From: an uncultured Paracoccaceae bacterium
GTDB taxonomy: Bacteria; Pseudomonadota; Alphaproteobacteria; Rhodobacterales; Rhodobacteraceae
Direction: 5' to 3'
NCBI GenBank assembly: GCA_913062865.1
Contig: CAJXWO010000011.1
Coordinates: 1-60,140, forward strand
Length of the DNA: 60,140 bases
This document shows, piece after piece, positions 47,048 through 55,992 of this stretch. A model generated the notes under the pieces. That model ran no database searches. It saw only the letters and a list, made by a program, of their open reading frames with translations, and had not been told where the DNA came from. The position numbers and the translations under genes were made by a program. Position 1 is the stretch's first letter. Each line of letters begins with the position of its first letter.

Positions 47048-47902
47048 TTAGATCAGACCGGCGAAGATGTTGAACTCGACACCCATGCTGTTGAGCGATG
47101 CGAACAGGCCCATGACCCCCATGGCCAGGCTTGCCACCCGCACGTCCTCGCCTCGCGCGACATTGTAAACGGCCAGCGACGCGGCGACCGGCAGGGACAG
47201 CGCCCAACCGGTCAGGCGCGCCTCGACCGGGGGCTCGACCGGCTCGCCCCGGGTGGCCTTGGCATGGGCGCGCTCGGTCTCGGCGATCTCGGATGTCATG
47301 GCGCAGCGCAGTTCCTGCTCGGTGCGATAAAGATGCGCGTTCACCGTCTCCGGTGCGCCGGTCTTGGGGTCGGTCAGGGGGACGTCCACGTTCGCCGCCG
47401 TCTTGCGCCAGCCGCGGGCGGTGTTCTGGTAGGTCTGCGCGCTGCGCAGCGGACGGCGGGGCCGCACGGGCGCAACGGCCTTGAGGAAATCGGGCGTGGG
47501 GACAAACACCTTTGCACCGGTCCAGGCAATGAAATCGGGCGACAGATACGAGGCAAGGGAATGCACGAGCCCCGCCAGCCGTGCCATCACCGCCGCGTTG
47601 TCCTCGGCCGCTTTATTGGCTTGGGGGGCAACAGTGACGCGGATCGCCATCTTTGCCTCGGCCAGCCCGCCATCGGGACGGCGGGGAAGCCGGTCCTGGG
47701 CCAAGTCGCAGCCCGTGACGGTGATGGAGGCCTCGGCTGTCACCAGGTTTGCCCCGCGACGCAGGAGCAACGGCGCGCTCAGCGGTGCGCTGGATTGTGC
47801 GGCAAGGGCATCGGTGGCCAGTTGCGCCAGAAGCGCAGGGTAAAGGGTCTGTTCGCACTCGAAGACAAGATACGCGTTCACCGGCTGAACTTGGTCTTTC
47901 AT
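47048..47902 (-). CDS. Unrecognised protein family, paralogue B, with C-terminal membrane hairpin
   Basis: This 284-residue paralogue of the protein at 45127 shares the motifs MAIRVTVAPQ and DFIAWTGAKVFVPTPDFLKAV in the first 150 residues. A basic linker (PRRPLRSAQTYQNTARGWRK) follows, then a Thr/Glu-rich stretch, and a two-helix tail (LTGWALSLPVAASLAVYNVA, then ASLAMGVMGLFASLNSMGVE) around ARGEDVRV. The linkers differ in length and sequence; the tails and N-terminal core are alike. The function is unknown. GAGG lies seven bases upstream of ATG 47902. It is the most upstream gene of the three-gene minus-strand set. Confidence 0.7.
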   Translation of the reverse strand: MKDQVQPVNAYLVFECEQTLYPALLAQLATDALAAQSSAPLSAPLLLRRGANLVTAEASITVTGCDLAQDRLPRRPDGGLAEAKMAIRVTVAPQANKAAEDNAAVMARLAGLVHSLASYLSPDFIAWTGAKVFVPTPDFLKAVAPVRPRRPLRSAQTYQNTARGWRKTAANVDVPLTDPKTGAPETVNAHLYRTEQELRCAMTSEIAETERAHAKATRGEPVEPPVEARLTGWALSLPVAASLAVYNVARGEDVRVASLAMGVMGLFASLNSMGVEFNIFAGLI

Positions 47903-48234
47903 GACACAAACCTCACTGGTTGATGCCCCATTTTTGCCGGGAAATCTGGGCGCAAATCGGGCATATCGTGGCCGGAAATTGGGCCTTGTTTTCGTCCCGA
48001 GACCAATGCGAGTCCGTCCACCGACACTGGAATGGTTAACGGCACCAATCGACACCGCCCAAACAGCCTGACGCGACGTCGTGTTCATTCTTTCCTAATT
48101 TTTCTGGACGTCGCCGCTGGCTATTTCGGGTCTGATTCGGATCTCCTGACCCCGGAAAAAGGGCGCAAATGGGATTTTGACCGATCGCTTTGGTGACCAG
48201 GTACTGTGCGAGCATGACCTGCCCCCATGAAAAA
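47903..48234. other. Gene-free region upstream of paralogue B
   Basis: About 330 bases between the start of paralogue B and the glnA terminator. It is less GC-rich than its surroundings, with AT-rich patches around 48085-48110. Two copies of GGGCGCAAAT occur (near 47949 and 48161). Promoters for paralogue B probably lie here; no convincing -35/-10 pair or RNA gene was seen. Confidence 0.5.
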
Positions 48235-48256
48235 GGGCGCCCCGCTGGGGGCGCCC
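48235..48256 (-). terminator. Terminator of glnA
   Basis: The stem GGGCGCCCC (48235-48243) pairs with GGGGCGCCC (48248-48256). On the minus strand TTTTTCATGGG follows. It is 26 bases past the glnA stop. Confidence 0.9.
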
Positions 48257-48282
48257 GATCCGTATCTGTTATGTGCCGAAGA

Positions 48283-49689
48283 TCAGCAGCTGTAGTACAG
48301 GCCGAACTCCACCGGGTGCGGCGTGTGCTCGTAGAGCTCGATCTCTTCCATTTTCAGCTCGATATAGCCGTCGATCTGGTCCTTGGTGAACACGTCACCG
48401 GCCAGCAGGAAGGCATGGTCGGCCTTCAGCGCGTCGATGGCTTCGCGCAAGGAGCCACAGACGGTGGGGATGCCTTCCAGCTCTTCGGCGGGCAGATCGT
48501 AGAGGTTCTTGTCCATCGCCTCGCCCGGGTCGATCTTGTTGGCGATGCCGTCGAGACCGGCCATCAGCAGGGCCGCGAAGCACAGATAGGGGTTGGCCGA
48601 GGGATCGGGGAAGCGGGCCTCGACACGCTTGGCCTTGGGCGACTCGGTCCACGGGATGCGGACACAGCCAGACCGGTTGCGGGCCGAATAGGCGCGCAGC
48701 ACCGGGGCCTCGAAGCCCGGGATCAGACGCTTGTAGGAGTTGGTCGACGGGTTGGTGAAGGCATTGAGCGTCTTGGCGTGCTTCAGGATGCCGCCGATGT
48801 AATACAGCGCTTCCTGGCTCAGGTCGGCGTACTTGTCACCGGCAAAGAGCGGCTTGCCGTCCTTCCAGATCGACATGTTACAGTGCATGCCGGTGCCGTT
48901 GTCGCCATAGATCGGCTTGGGCATGAAGGTGGCCGACTTGCCATAGGCCTGCGCCACGTTGTGGATGACATACTTGTATTTCTGCAGCTCATCCGCCTGC
49001 TTGGTCAGGCTGCTGAAGATCAGGCCCAGCTCGTGCTGACAGCTGGCCACCTCGTGGTGGTGCTTGTCGACCTTCATGCCCAGACGCTTCATCGTGGACA
49101 GCATTTCCGAACGGATGTCCTGACCGTCGTCGATCGGGTTCACCGGGAAATAGCCGCCCTTGACGCCCGGACGGTGGCCGGTGTTGCCCATCTCGTATTC
49201 GGTGTCGGTGTTCCAGGACGCGTCCAGCGCATCAACTTCGTAGGACACCTTGTTGATCGAGTTCGAGAAACGTACGTCGTCGAACAGGAAGAACTCGGCC
49301 TCGGGGCCCCAGTAGGACACGTCCCCGATGCCCGAGGACTTCAGGTAAGCCTCGGCCTTTTCGGCGGTGCCGCGCGGGTCGCGCTCATAGGCTTCGCCGG
49401 TGTCGGGTTCCACGACCGAGCAGTGCAGGCACAGGGTCTTTTCGGCATAGAACGGGTCGATATAGGCGCTTTCGGTGTCGGGCATGAGTTTCATGTCCGA
49501 GGCTTCGATCGACTTCCAGCCGGCGATCGAGGAGCCGTCGAACATGAAGCCTTCGTCGAGGAAGTCCTCGTCGACCTGGTCCGCCATCACCGTGACGTGC
49601 TGCAGCTTGCCGCGCGGGTCGGTGAAACGGATGTCGACATAATCGACGTCTTCATCCTTGATCTGGCTCAGAACTGCGTCCTTGCTCAT
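48283..49689 (-). CDS. glnA: Glutamine synthetase, type I
   Basis: This enzyme makes glutamine from glutamate, ammonia and ATP, the main entry of nitrogen. The 468-residue GSI-beta protein has [11 protein letters not shown] near residue 48, the metal-binding [13 protein letters not shown] and [15 protein letters not shown], and the adenylylation loop [10 protein letters not shown] with the regulatory Tyr expected near position 397. It is thus probably turned down by GlnE-mediated adenylylation. It lies 43 bases downstream of glnB on the same strand, forming the classical glnB-glnA operon, and ends in a strong terminator. Confidence 0.98.
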   Translation of the reverse strand: MSKDAVLSQIKDEDVDYVDIRFTDPRGKLQHVTVMADQVDEDFLDEGFMFDGSSIAGWKSIEASDMKLMPDTESAYIDPFYAEKTLCLHCSVVEPDTGEAYERDPRGTAEKAEAYLKSSGIGDVSYWGPEAEFFLFDDVRFSNSINKVSYEVDALDASWNTDTEYEMGNTGHRPGVKGGYFPVNPIDDGQDIRSEMLSTMKRLGMKVDKHHHEVASCQHELGLIFSSLTKQADELQKYKYVIHNVAQAYGKSATFMPKPIYGDNGTGMHCNMSIWKDGKPLFAGDKYADLSQEALYYIGGILKHAKTLNAFTNPSTNSYKRLIPGFEAPVLRAYSARNRSGCVRIPWTESPKAKRVEARFPDPSANPYLCFAALLMAGLDGIANKIDPGEAMDKNLYDLPAEELEGIPTVCGSLREAIDALKADHAFLLAGDVFTKDQIDGYIELKMEEIELYEHTPHPVEFGLYYSC

Positions 49690-49732
49690 GGTGTGTCTTC
49701 CCTCTTTCTCTTCTGGGGTGATCCGGTTGGGT

Positions 49733-50128
<396 letters not shown>

Positions 50129-50203
50129 TCACAATCCGCTAGACTGAACCGGCCCACGGGGCGCTGCTGAATTCGAAGGCGCAATTCCTATTTTTGTGCA
50201 ACT

Positions 50204-50220
50204 CGCACAAGTTTTGTGCA
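50204..50220 (-). promoter_or_regulatory. Probable NtrC-binding site upstream of glnBA
   Basis: CGCAC-AAGTTTT-GTGCA (50204-50220) fits the NtrC pattern GCAC-N7-GTGC. An overlapping second half-site (TTGTGC at 50195-50200, partner GCACAA) extends the symmetry. The site is about 135 bases upstream of glnB, a usual distance for an enhancer, and about 25-40 bases before nnr on the other strand. Confidence 0.6.
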
Positions 50221-50243
50221 GTTTTTGAATCGCGAGGCGGAAA

Positions 50244-51872
50244 ATGACTGAATTGCTGACCGCCGAGCAGATGCGCGGGCTGGAATTGGCCGCGATGGAG
50301 CACGGGCAGGTCACCGGCCTGCAACTGATGGAGCGCGCGGGCCGAGGGGTGGTCGAGGCGGCGCTGGCCGAGTGGCCGGATCTGGCCGCGGGCGCGCAAC
50401 GGGCCATGGTGCTGTGCGGGCCGGGCAACAATGGCGGCGACGGGTTCGTGATCGCGCGGCGGTTGCGCGACCGCGGTTGGGATGTGGACCTGTTTTTGTG
50501 GGGTGATGCGGACGGTCTGCCACCTGACGCAAAGGTAAATCATGATCTTTGGGCCACGATGGGGGCGGTACGGCCGCTGGAGGCAGCGGCGCTGATGACC
50601 TGCGACCGGCCCGATCTGGTCGTCGACGCGGTTTTCGGCACCGGGCTGACCCGGCCCTTGCCGGACGCTTTGGCGCAGGCGCTCGACATGCGGGCGATGG
50701 GTGCGTGGCCACGTGCCCATGCCATCCGGCGGCTGGCGGTCGATGCGCCCTCGGGCCTCAACCTCGACACCGGGATGCTGCCCGCGACGGATGCCTGGAC
50801 CGGAGCGGTGAATCGGTCCGATCTCACGGTGACCTTCCACGGCCACAAGCTCGGCCATGCCCTAGGGCTTGGGCCCACGCTCTGCGGCAAGGTCGTGGTC
50901 GTGGATATCGGGCTGGGCCAGACCGAACGGGCCATGGTCGGCACTGCGCCTGATCCGGAGCGGGCCCGATTGGTCGAGCCCGTCTACGCCGGCAGCGCCC
51001 TGCCGGTGCGGGTCTGGCCCGGGTCCGCTGTGGCGAAATCGCGCGGCGTGGGCCACAAATACGACCACGGTCACGCCATGGTTTTGGCGGGCGGGCCGGG
51101 CCGCGGGGGCGCTGGACGCATGGCGGCGCGCACGGCACTGCGGGCGGGCGCGGGGTTGGTCACTGTGCTTTGCCCCCCCGAGGCGCTGACCGAAAACGCT
51201 GCGCGGCTCGATGCGGTGATGCTGCGGGCCTGTGCTGACGCGGACAGCTTTCGCCGCATCGCCGATGATCGGGTGACGGCGCTCTGCCTTGGGCCCGGGC
51301 TGGGGGTCGAGGACCGCACCCGCGACCTGGTGCGCGCGGCGCTGGCGCATTCGGGCGGGGACCGGGCGTTACGGGAGACGGCGGTGGTGCTCGATGCCGA
51401 TGCGCTAACGGCGTTTGCCGATGACCCGGATGCGCTTTTCGGGATGACCCATGCCCGCACGATCCTGACTCCCCATGAGGGAGAGTTCGGCCGGCTGTTG
51501 CCCGACCTGTCGCAGGCCGCGCGCGGCGACCGCTCCAAAGTGGATGTGGCGCGGGCGGCGGCGGACCGGGCGGGGTGCCTTGTTTTGCTCAAAGGGCCTG
51601 ACACGGTCATCGCCCAGCCCGGCGGCGGCGCGGCAGTGCACGTGGCCGCCTATGATCGCGCGGTGCCCTGGCTGGCCACGGCTGGCGCGGGGGACGTGTT
51701 GGCGGGGCTGATCGCCGGGCTGGCGGCCGCGCCCGTCGCGCCGGATCTTTTCTGCGTGGCCGAGGCCGCGGTCTGGCTGCATGTGGAGGCCGCCCGCCGT
51801 GTCGGCCCGGGGCTCATTGCCGAGGATCTGCCCGAGGCCTTGCCGGGCGTTCTGCGCGACCTCGGGCTGTGA
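50244..51872 (+). CDS. nnr: Bifunctional NAD(P)H-hydrate epimerase/dehydratase
   Basis: This 542-residue two-domain enzyme repairs hydrated NAD(P)H. The N-terminal YjeF_N domain (residues 1 to about 215) has the epimerase motif CGPGNNGGDGFVIARRL. The C-terminal carbohydrate-kinase-like dehydratase domain (from about residue 250) ends with the NnrD motif GAGDVLAGLIAGLAA, carrying the ADP-binding site and the catalytic Asp. The length is normal for the fused form. It is divergent from glnB with a shared control region. Confidence 0.95.
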   Translation: MTELLTAEQMRGLELAAMEHGQVTGLQLMERAGRGVVEAALAEWPDLAAGAQRAMVLCGPGNNGGDGFVIARRLRDRGWDVDLFLWGDADGLPPDAKVNHDLWATMGAVRPLEAAALMTCDRPDLVVDAVFGTGLTRPLPDALAQALDMRAMGAWPRAHAIRRLAVDAPSGLNLDTGMLPATDAWTGAVNRSDLTVTFHGHKLGHALGLGPTLCGKVVVVDIGLGQTERAMVGTAPDPERARLVEPVYAGSALPVRVWPGSAVAKSRGVGHKYDHGHAMVLAGGPGRGGAGRMAARTALRAGAGLVTVLCPPEALTENAARLDAVMLRACADADSFRRIADDRVTALCLGPGLGVEDRTRDLVRAALAHSGGDRALRETAVVLDADALTAFADDPDALFGMTHARTILTPHEGEFGRLLPDLSQAARGDRSKVDVARAAADRAGCLVLLKGPDTVIAQPGGGAAVHVAAYDRAVPWLATAGAGDVLAGLIAGLAAAPVAPDLFCVAEAAVWLHVEAARRVGPGLIAEDLPEALPGVLRDLGL

Positions 51873-51930
51873 GCGCACAGAGGCGTTGCGCTAAAACGCC
51901 GGGGCGGAGCGCGCGTTTCCGATCGGGAGG

Positions 51931-51950
51931 CCCCGGCGCGTTGGCCGGGG
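51931..51950 (+). terminator. Terminator of nnr
   Basis: CCCCGGC (51931-51937) pairs with GCCGGGG (51944-51950), with a six-base loop, about 60 bases after the nnr stop. The T-tract is poor, so this is a moderate call. Confidence 0.5.
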
Positions 51951-51992
51951 CGGGATCTTGATATGACATATGACGGCACGTCAAAGTGCGAA

Positions 51993-52018
51993 ACACCCCG
52001 GCGCTGGGGCCGGGGTGT
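51993..52018 (-). terminator. Terminator of the Hint-domain protein gene
   Basis: ACACCCCGG (51993-52001) pairs with CCGGGGTGT (52010-52018), about 40 bases past the stop of the Hint gene. On the minus strand TTTCGCAC follows. Confidence 0.7.
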
Positions 52019-52056
52019 CGGGATACGATGCCTTGGTGCAGGGTCGTCGCTGCGGA

Positions 52057-52566
52057 TCAGGCGGCCTCGGCCATCTCTTCGGGGGGCATGTGCGCGGCGA
52101 CCTCAAGCCCGTCGGCATAGATGATGTGCGGCGTGTCGAACTCGATTTCGTGGACCATCATCTCGGTCTCGCCGGTCAGGGTCACGAATTCGCCATCGGC
52201 CAGGCGTGCGGCGGGCACCAGCGCCTGCTTGCGGCCAAAGAGCGCCTCGGCCCGCCAGTCGCGGATCAGGATGGGCTGGGCCGCGGGCACCAGGACATCG
52301 CGTTCCGGGCGGGTATGGCCCAGCGAGCCTGCCATGATGCGCACGGCGCGGGTGGTGATGCGGCGGCTGCGCGCCGCCTTGACCACGGCCATGCCGCTGT
52401 CGCGAGTGATGACACGATCACCGGCCTTGATGTCTTCCACAGGGGTTTCGCCTTTCATCGTCAGAACGATGGTGCCGGTCGAAAGACCGCGGGGCTGTTC
52501 GATGTCGCACGCTGCGCCGGTATATCCGGACAGGTGCCCGACCGCTTTGGGTTCCATGGGCTTCAT
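52057..52566 (-). CDS. Stand-alone Hint-domain protein
   Basis: This 169-residue protein consists largely of a Hint (hedgehog/intein) module: STGTIVLTMKGETPVEDIKAGDRVITRD (residues 29-56) is the N-terminal block and QPILIRDWRAEALFGRKQALVPAARLADGEFVT the middle. The position where an autoprocessing Hint has Cys or Ser-Gly shows Ser29-Thr-Gly (no Cys), and the C-terminal Asn/His pair is not evident. It may be a non-splicing module that moderates cleavage or protein contact. Stand-alone Hint proteins are common in roseobacters; the function is unknown. No attached domain is visible at either end. Confidence 0.82.
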   Translation of the reverse strand: MKPMEPKAVGHLSGYTGAACDIEQPRGLSTGTIVLTMKGETPVEDIKAGDRVITRDSGMAVVKAARSRRITTRAVRIMAGSLGHTRPERDVLVPAAQPILIRDWRAEALFGRKQALVPAARLADGEFVTLTGETEMMVHEIEFDTPHIIYADGLEVAAHMPPEEMAEAA

Positions 52567-52890
52567 CCTGCTATATCTCTGCCTCTGGTTTTTGCGTTAG
52601 AATACGGCAAGAATTGGTAAAAGTCGCGGTCTTATTTGGGGCACCAGGCCCCGAAAACCGCGATTTGGGGCGTCAGCCCGCCGCATTTGGCCGACCTTGC
52701 CACAGTTTCGCCCAGATTGGCCGGGTCGATGGGCCGGACATGCTGCCGCTTTTCCGGCCGCGGGCATGGCAAGGGCATGGCAAGGGCATGGCATTCGCCC
52801 GGCTTCGGCCTTTTTTGCCCTCGCATCGGCGGGGAAGCTTTGGTAATCACCGCGCCACCGTCCGAGGCTGTCGGCCGCGGGTGGTTTCAT
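52567..52890. other. Gene-free region with tandem repeats before tRNA-Leu
   Basis: About 325 bases between the start of the Hint gene and the tRNA gene. It contains three tandem copies of an 11-base unit GGGCATGGCAA (52762-52793). A short stem-like run GGCTTCGGCC followed by TTTTTT lies near 52802, too weak to call a terminator. The Hint promoter probably lies in the first 100 bases. Confidence 0.6.
52762..52793 (+). repeat. Tandem repeat, 11-base unit x 2.9
   Basis: GGGCATGGCAA is repeated at 52762 and 52773, with GGGCATGGCA at 52784. The unit length of 11 is not a multiple of three, and no coding frame uses it. Confidence 0.9.
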
Positions 52891-52975
52891 GCGGGTGTGG
52901 CGGAATTGGTAGACGCACCAGATTTAGGTTCTGGCGCCGCAAGGCGTGGGGGTTCAAGTCCCTCCACCCGCACCA
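52891..52975 (+). tRNA. tRNA-Leu (anticodon UAG)
   Basis: This 85-base class II tRNA with a long variable arm has an encoded CCA end. The acceptor stem GCGGGTG pairs with CACCCGC, the anticodon stem is CCAGA/TCTGG, the loop TTTAGGT gives anticodon UAG (reading CUA/CUG), and the T-arm is GGTTCAAGTCC. It precedes tig by about 135 bases on the same strand, so tig may be transcribed partly from the tRNA promoter. Confidence 0.97.
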
Positions 52976-53110
52976 CGATCTACCCTGGGAGGCCGGGGCG
53001 GGGCCCGTCCGAGAATCAGGGTTGATCCCCCCCAAGCCCCCAACTAGTAAGGCGCAAATCGAAATCCGGCCGTCCGATCGGGGCGGCTGTTCCTGTTGGA
53101 AGAGGACGCA

Positions 53111-54442
53111 ATGCAAGTCACCGAAACCCTCAAGGATGGCCTCAAGCGCGGCTATGCGATCACCGTCACCGCAGACGAGCTTGACGCCAAGGTCAACGAA
53201 AAGCTGACCGAAGCGCAGCCCGAGATCGAGATGAAGGGCTTCCGCAAGGGCAAGGTGCCCCTCGCGCTGCTGAAAAAGCAGTTTGGCCAGCGCATGCTTG
53301 GCGAGGCCATGCAGGAAGCGGTCGACGGCGCGATGAACCAGCATTTCGAAGAGACCGGCGATCGCCCGGCGGCCCAGCCCGAGGTCAAGATGACCAACGA
53401 GGACTGGAAAGAGGGCGACGACGTCAATGTCGAGATGACCTACGAAGCGTTGCCCGAGATCCCCGAGGTCGATCTCAAGGCGATCAAGCTCGAGCGGATG
53501 GTCGTGAAGGCCGAGGAGAGCGCGGTGGACGACGCGCTCAAGAGCCTGGCCGAAAGCGCCCAGGATTTCGAGGACCGCGATGAGGGTGCCGCGGCCGAGG
53601 ACGGCGACCAGGTGGTGTTCGACTTCGTGGGCAAGGTCGACGGTGAAGCCTTCGAAGGCGGGTCGGCCGAAGACTACCCGCTGGTCGTGGGCTCGGGCAG
53701 CTTCATCCCCGGGTTCGAAGAGCAGCTGGTCGGCGTCAAGGCGGGCGAAGAGAAAGCCGTCACGGTGACGTTCCCCGAGGATTACGGCGCAGAGCACCTG
53801 GCCGGCAAGGACGCGGTCTTTGATTGTACCGTGAAGGCCGTGAAAAAGCCCGTCGCTGCCGAGATCAATGACGATCTGGCCAAGAAATACGGTGCCGACG
53901 ACCTGCAGGCGCTCAAGGACCAGATCCGCGAGCGGGTCGAGGGCGAATATGCCGGCGCCGCCCGCGCCGTCACGAAGCGTGCGCTTCTGGACGAGCTGGA
54001 CAAGCAGGTCAGCTTCGAGCTGCCAGAGAGCCTGGTCGAGGCGGAGGCCAAGCAGATCGCGCACCAGCTGTGGCACGAGGAGAACCCGGACGTGCAGGGC
54101 CACGATCACCCCGAGATCGAGCCCACGGACGAGCACAAGACCCTCGCCGAGCGCCGGGTGCGGCTGGGCCTGTTGCTGGCCGAGCTGGGCCAGAAGGCCG
54201 AGGTCACCGTGACTGACCAGGAAATGACCCAGGCGGTGATGGCGCAGGCGCGCCAGTACCCGGGCCAGGAGCGCCAGTTCTTCGAATTCGTGCAGCAGAA
54301 CCCGCAGATGCAGCAGCAGCTGCGCGCGCCGATTTTCGAGGACAAGGTGATCGACTACATCTTCGAGTTGGCCGAGGTCACCGAGAAGGAGACCACCAAG
54401 GACGCGCTGGAGAAGGCCGTCGAGGCGCTGGACGACGAATAG
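53111..54442 (+). CDS. tig: Trigger factor
   Basis: This ribosome-bound chaperone with peptidyl-prolyl isomerase activity folds nascent chains. The 443-residue protein has the ribosome-binding signature GFRKGKVP (residues 43-50), a PPIase domain at about residues 155-240 ([20 protein letters not shown] and [16 protein letters not shown]), and a long helical C-terminal arm. The length is normal. GAGG lies a few bases before ATG 53111. It ends in a strong terminator. Confidence 0.97.
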   Translation: MQVTETLKDGLKRGYAITVTADELDAKVNEKLTEAQPEIEMKGFRKGKVPLALLKKQFGQRMLGEAMQEAVDGAMNQHFEETGDRPAAQPEVKMTNEDWKEGDDVNVEMTYEALPEIPEVDLKAIKLERMVVKAEESAVDDALKSLAESAQDFEDRDEGAAAEDGDQVVFDFVGKVDGEAFEGGSAEDYPLVVGSGSFIPGFEEQLVGVKAGEEKAVTVTFPEDYGAEHLAGKDAVFDCTVKAVKKPVAAEINDDLAKKYGADDLQALKDQIRERVEGEYAGAARAVTKRALLDELDKQVSFELPESLVEAEAKQIAHQLWHEENPDVQGHDHPEIEPTDEHKTLAERRVRLGLLLAELGQKAEVTVTDQEMTQAVMAQARQYPGQERQFFEFVQQNPQMQQQLRAPIFEDKVIDYIFELAEVTEKETTKDALEKAVEALDDE

Positions 54443-54491
54443 GCGTCACCGCACTGACCAGGTCGCTTCGACCAAATCGTACCAAATCGCA

Positions 54492-54521
54492 AAGGCCGCC
54501 CGGGTGGGCGGCCTTTTCTTT
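54492..54521 (+). terminator. Terminator of tig
   Basis: AAGGCCGCCC (54492-54501) pairs with GGGCGGCCTT (54506-54515), with a four-base loop, followed by TTCTTT. It lies 50 bases after the stop codon. Confidence 0.88.
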
Positions 54522-54529
54522 ATGGTAGG

Positions 54530-54579
54530 TTGGGGGCGCCGCCCCCAAACCCCCGAGGTATTTGCGCCAAGAAGAAGCG
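54530..54579 (+). repeat. Dispersed repeat, hairpin plus GTATTT-GCCAAGAAGAAG tail (copy 5)
   Basis: TTGGGGGC (54530-54537) and GCCCCCAA (54541-54548) form a hairpin directly before GAGGTATTTGCGCCAAGAAG and AAGCG (54555-54579). The layout repeats the hairpin-plus-tail design of the copy at 9766. Confidence 0.85.
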
Positions 54580-54583
54580 CAGG

Positions 54584-55783
54584 TCAGCCCGAGGTCTGCG
54601 GGGTGATGCGCAGCAGCCCGCCCGGGTTGGCGTCGATCGCGATCAGCAGGCTGCCATCGGCGTCGATGGCGATGTCCCGGACCCTTCCGATACCTTCGAG
54701 AATGCGCTCTTCACCGATCACGCGCTCGCCTTCGAGGTCGAGCCGGATCAGGCCCCGGGTCACCAGGCCGCCGATCAGCACGTCGCCCTGCCAGGCCGGA
54801 TAGAGATCGCCCTGATAGAACACCATGTCCGACGGCGCGATCACCGGGTCCCAGTAGTAGACAGGCTGGGCCATGTCCGGGGCGTCGGTGATGCCGTCCT
54901 CAACCGGCGTGCCGTTGTAGTTTTCGCCATAGGAAATGACCGGCCATCCGTAATTCACGCCCGGTTCGATCAGGTTCAGCTCGTCCCCGCCGGCGGGGCC
55001 ATGTTCCACCGTCCAGAGCGCACCGGTGGTCGGATCGAAGGCCGCACCTTGCGGGTTGCGGTGGCCATAGGACCAGATCGTGTCGATCGCGCCGTCCCGG
55101 TCGACAAAGGGATTTTCCTCGGGGGCCTCGCCGTCGAGCGTCACCCGGATCGTCTTGCCATAGGTCTTGTCCAGATCCTGGGCGAAGACCCGCTCGCGTT
55201 CCGAAAAGTGCTCGCCCGTGGTGATGATCGCGTGGCCTGCACCGTCAAAGACGATGCGCGAGCCGAAATGCATCGGGTTGGGTGAGCCCGGGGTCTGGAC
55301 GAAGATATCCTCGACCTGCGTCAGCTCGGTCATGTCCTCGGACAGAACGGCGCGGCCCGCCGCGGTGGCAGAGCCGCCCTCGACCGGTTTGGCATAGGTG
55401 AAGTAGATGCGACGATCCTCGGCGAAGTCGGGGCCGATCTTGACGTCAAGCAGCCCGCCCTGGGACTGGGCGACCACCTCGGGCACGCCAGCGATCGGGT
55501 CCGACACGGTGCCATCGGCCGCCACATGGCGCAGCTGGCCCGTGCGCTCGGTCACAAGGTAGCCGCCGCCGGGCAGGACCGCCACGGCCCAGGGGTTGGC
55601 AAAGCCGCCTGCGACCTCGGTCACGTCATAGCCGAGCCCGCTGTCCATGGCGGGTGCGCGGGTCTGGTTTTCGAAGGCGGGTTCGAATTCGGGCACGTTC
55701 GGCGCGCCCTGGTCGACGGGCTCCTGGGCCAGGGCCGGAGCGGCGAAGGCCATCACGGTGGCCAATGCAGTGGCGAAGCGCAT
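54584..55783 (-). CDS. PQQ-dependent sugar dehydrogenase-type beta-propeller protein
   Basis: This 399-residue secreted protein has a signal peptide (residues 1-19, cut after ALAQ) and a soluble glucose/sorbosone dehydrogenase beta-propeller (GSDH, YliI-like). Motifs include NPWAVAVLPGGGYLVTERTGQ, GGLLDVKIGPDF, WSYGHRNPQGAAFDPTTGALWTVEHGP with the PQQ-site HRNPQG, and a late APSDMVFYQGD. Such enzymes oxidise aldose sugars in the periplasm using PQQ; the sugar is not determined. It is monocistronic and stands 209 bases from luxI. Confidence 0.9.
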   Translation of the reverse strand: MRFATALATVMAFAAPALAQEPVDQGAPNVPEFEPAFENQTRAPAMDSGLGYDVTEVAGGFANPWAVAVLPGGGYLVTERTGQLRHVAADGTVSDPIAGVPEVVAQSQGGLLDVKIGPDFAEDRRIYFTYAKPVEGGSATAAGRAVLSEDMTELTQVEDIFVQTPGSPNPMHFGSRIVFDGAGHAIITTGEHFSERERVFAQDLDKTYGKTIRVTLDGEAPEENPFVDRDGAIDTIWSYGHRNPQGAAFDPTTGALWTVEHGPAGGDELNLIEPGVNYGWPVISYGENYNGTPVEDGITDAPDMAQPVYYWDPVIAPSDMVFYQGDLYPAWQGDVLIGGLVTRGLIRLDLEGERVIGEERILEGIGRVRDIAIDADGSLLIAIDANPGGLLRITPQTSG

Positions 55784-55992
55784 TTTGCGTCCTCTTGTCT
55801 TTGGGTTCGTGTTGCCAAATGACATAGGACGCGACGCCGTGCCGCACAGCCGGGCCGTTTTCACGATCGGGTGGGGTGGCGCGGCGGCAGGCCGTGCAGC
55901 GGCAGGCCCGTCCTGCGCGCCCGTGGGGGGTAAGCGGCGGCAGGACGGGACCGGCAAGAGGGTGGAGGGGCCACGGTGGCCCCCGGATCCTC

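Noticed and set aside
52800..52830. Terminator GGCTTCGGCC-TTTTTT
   Set aside because: The stem is only about three base pairs and no gene ends nearby on the plus strand.
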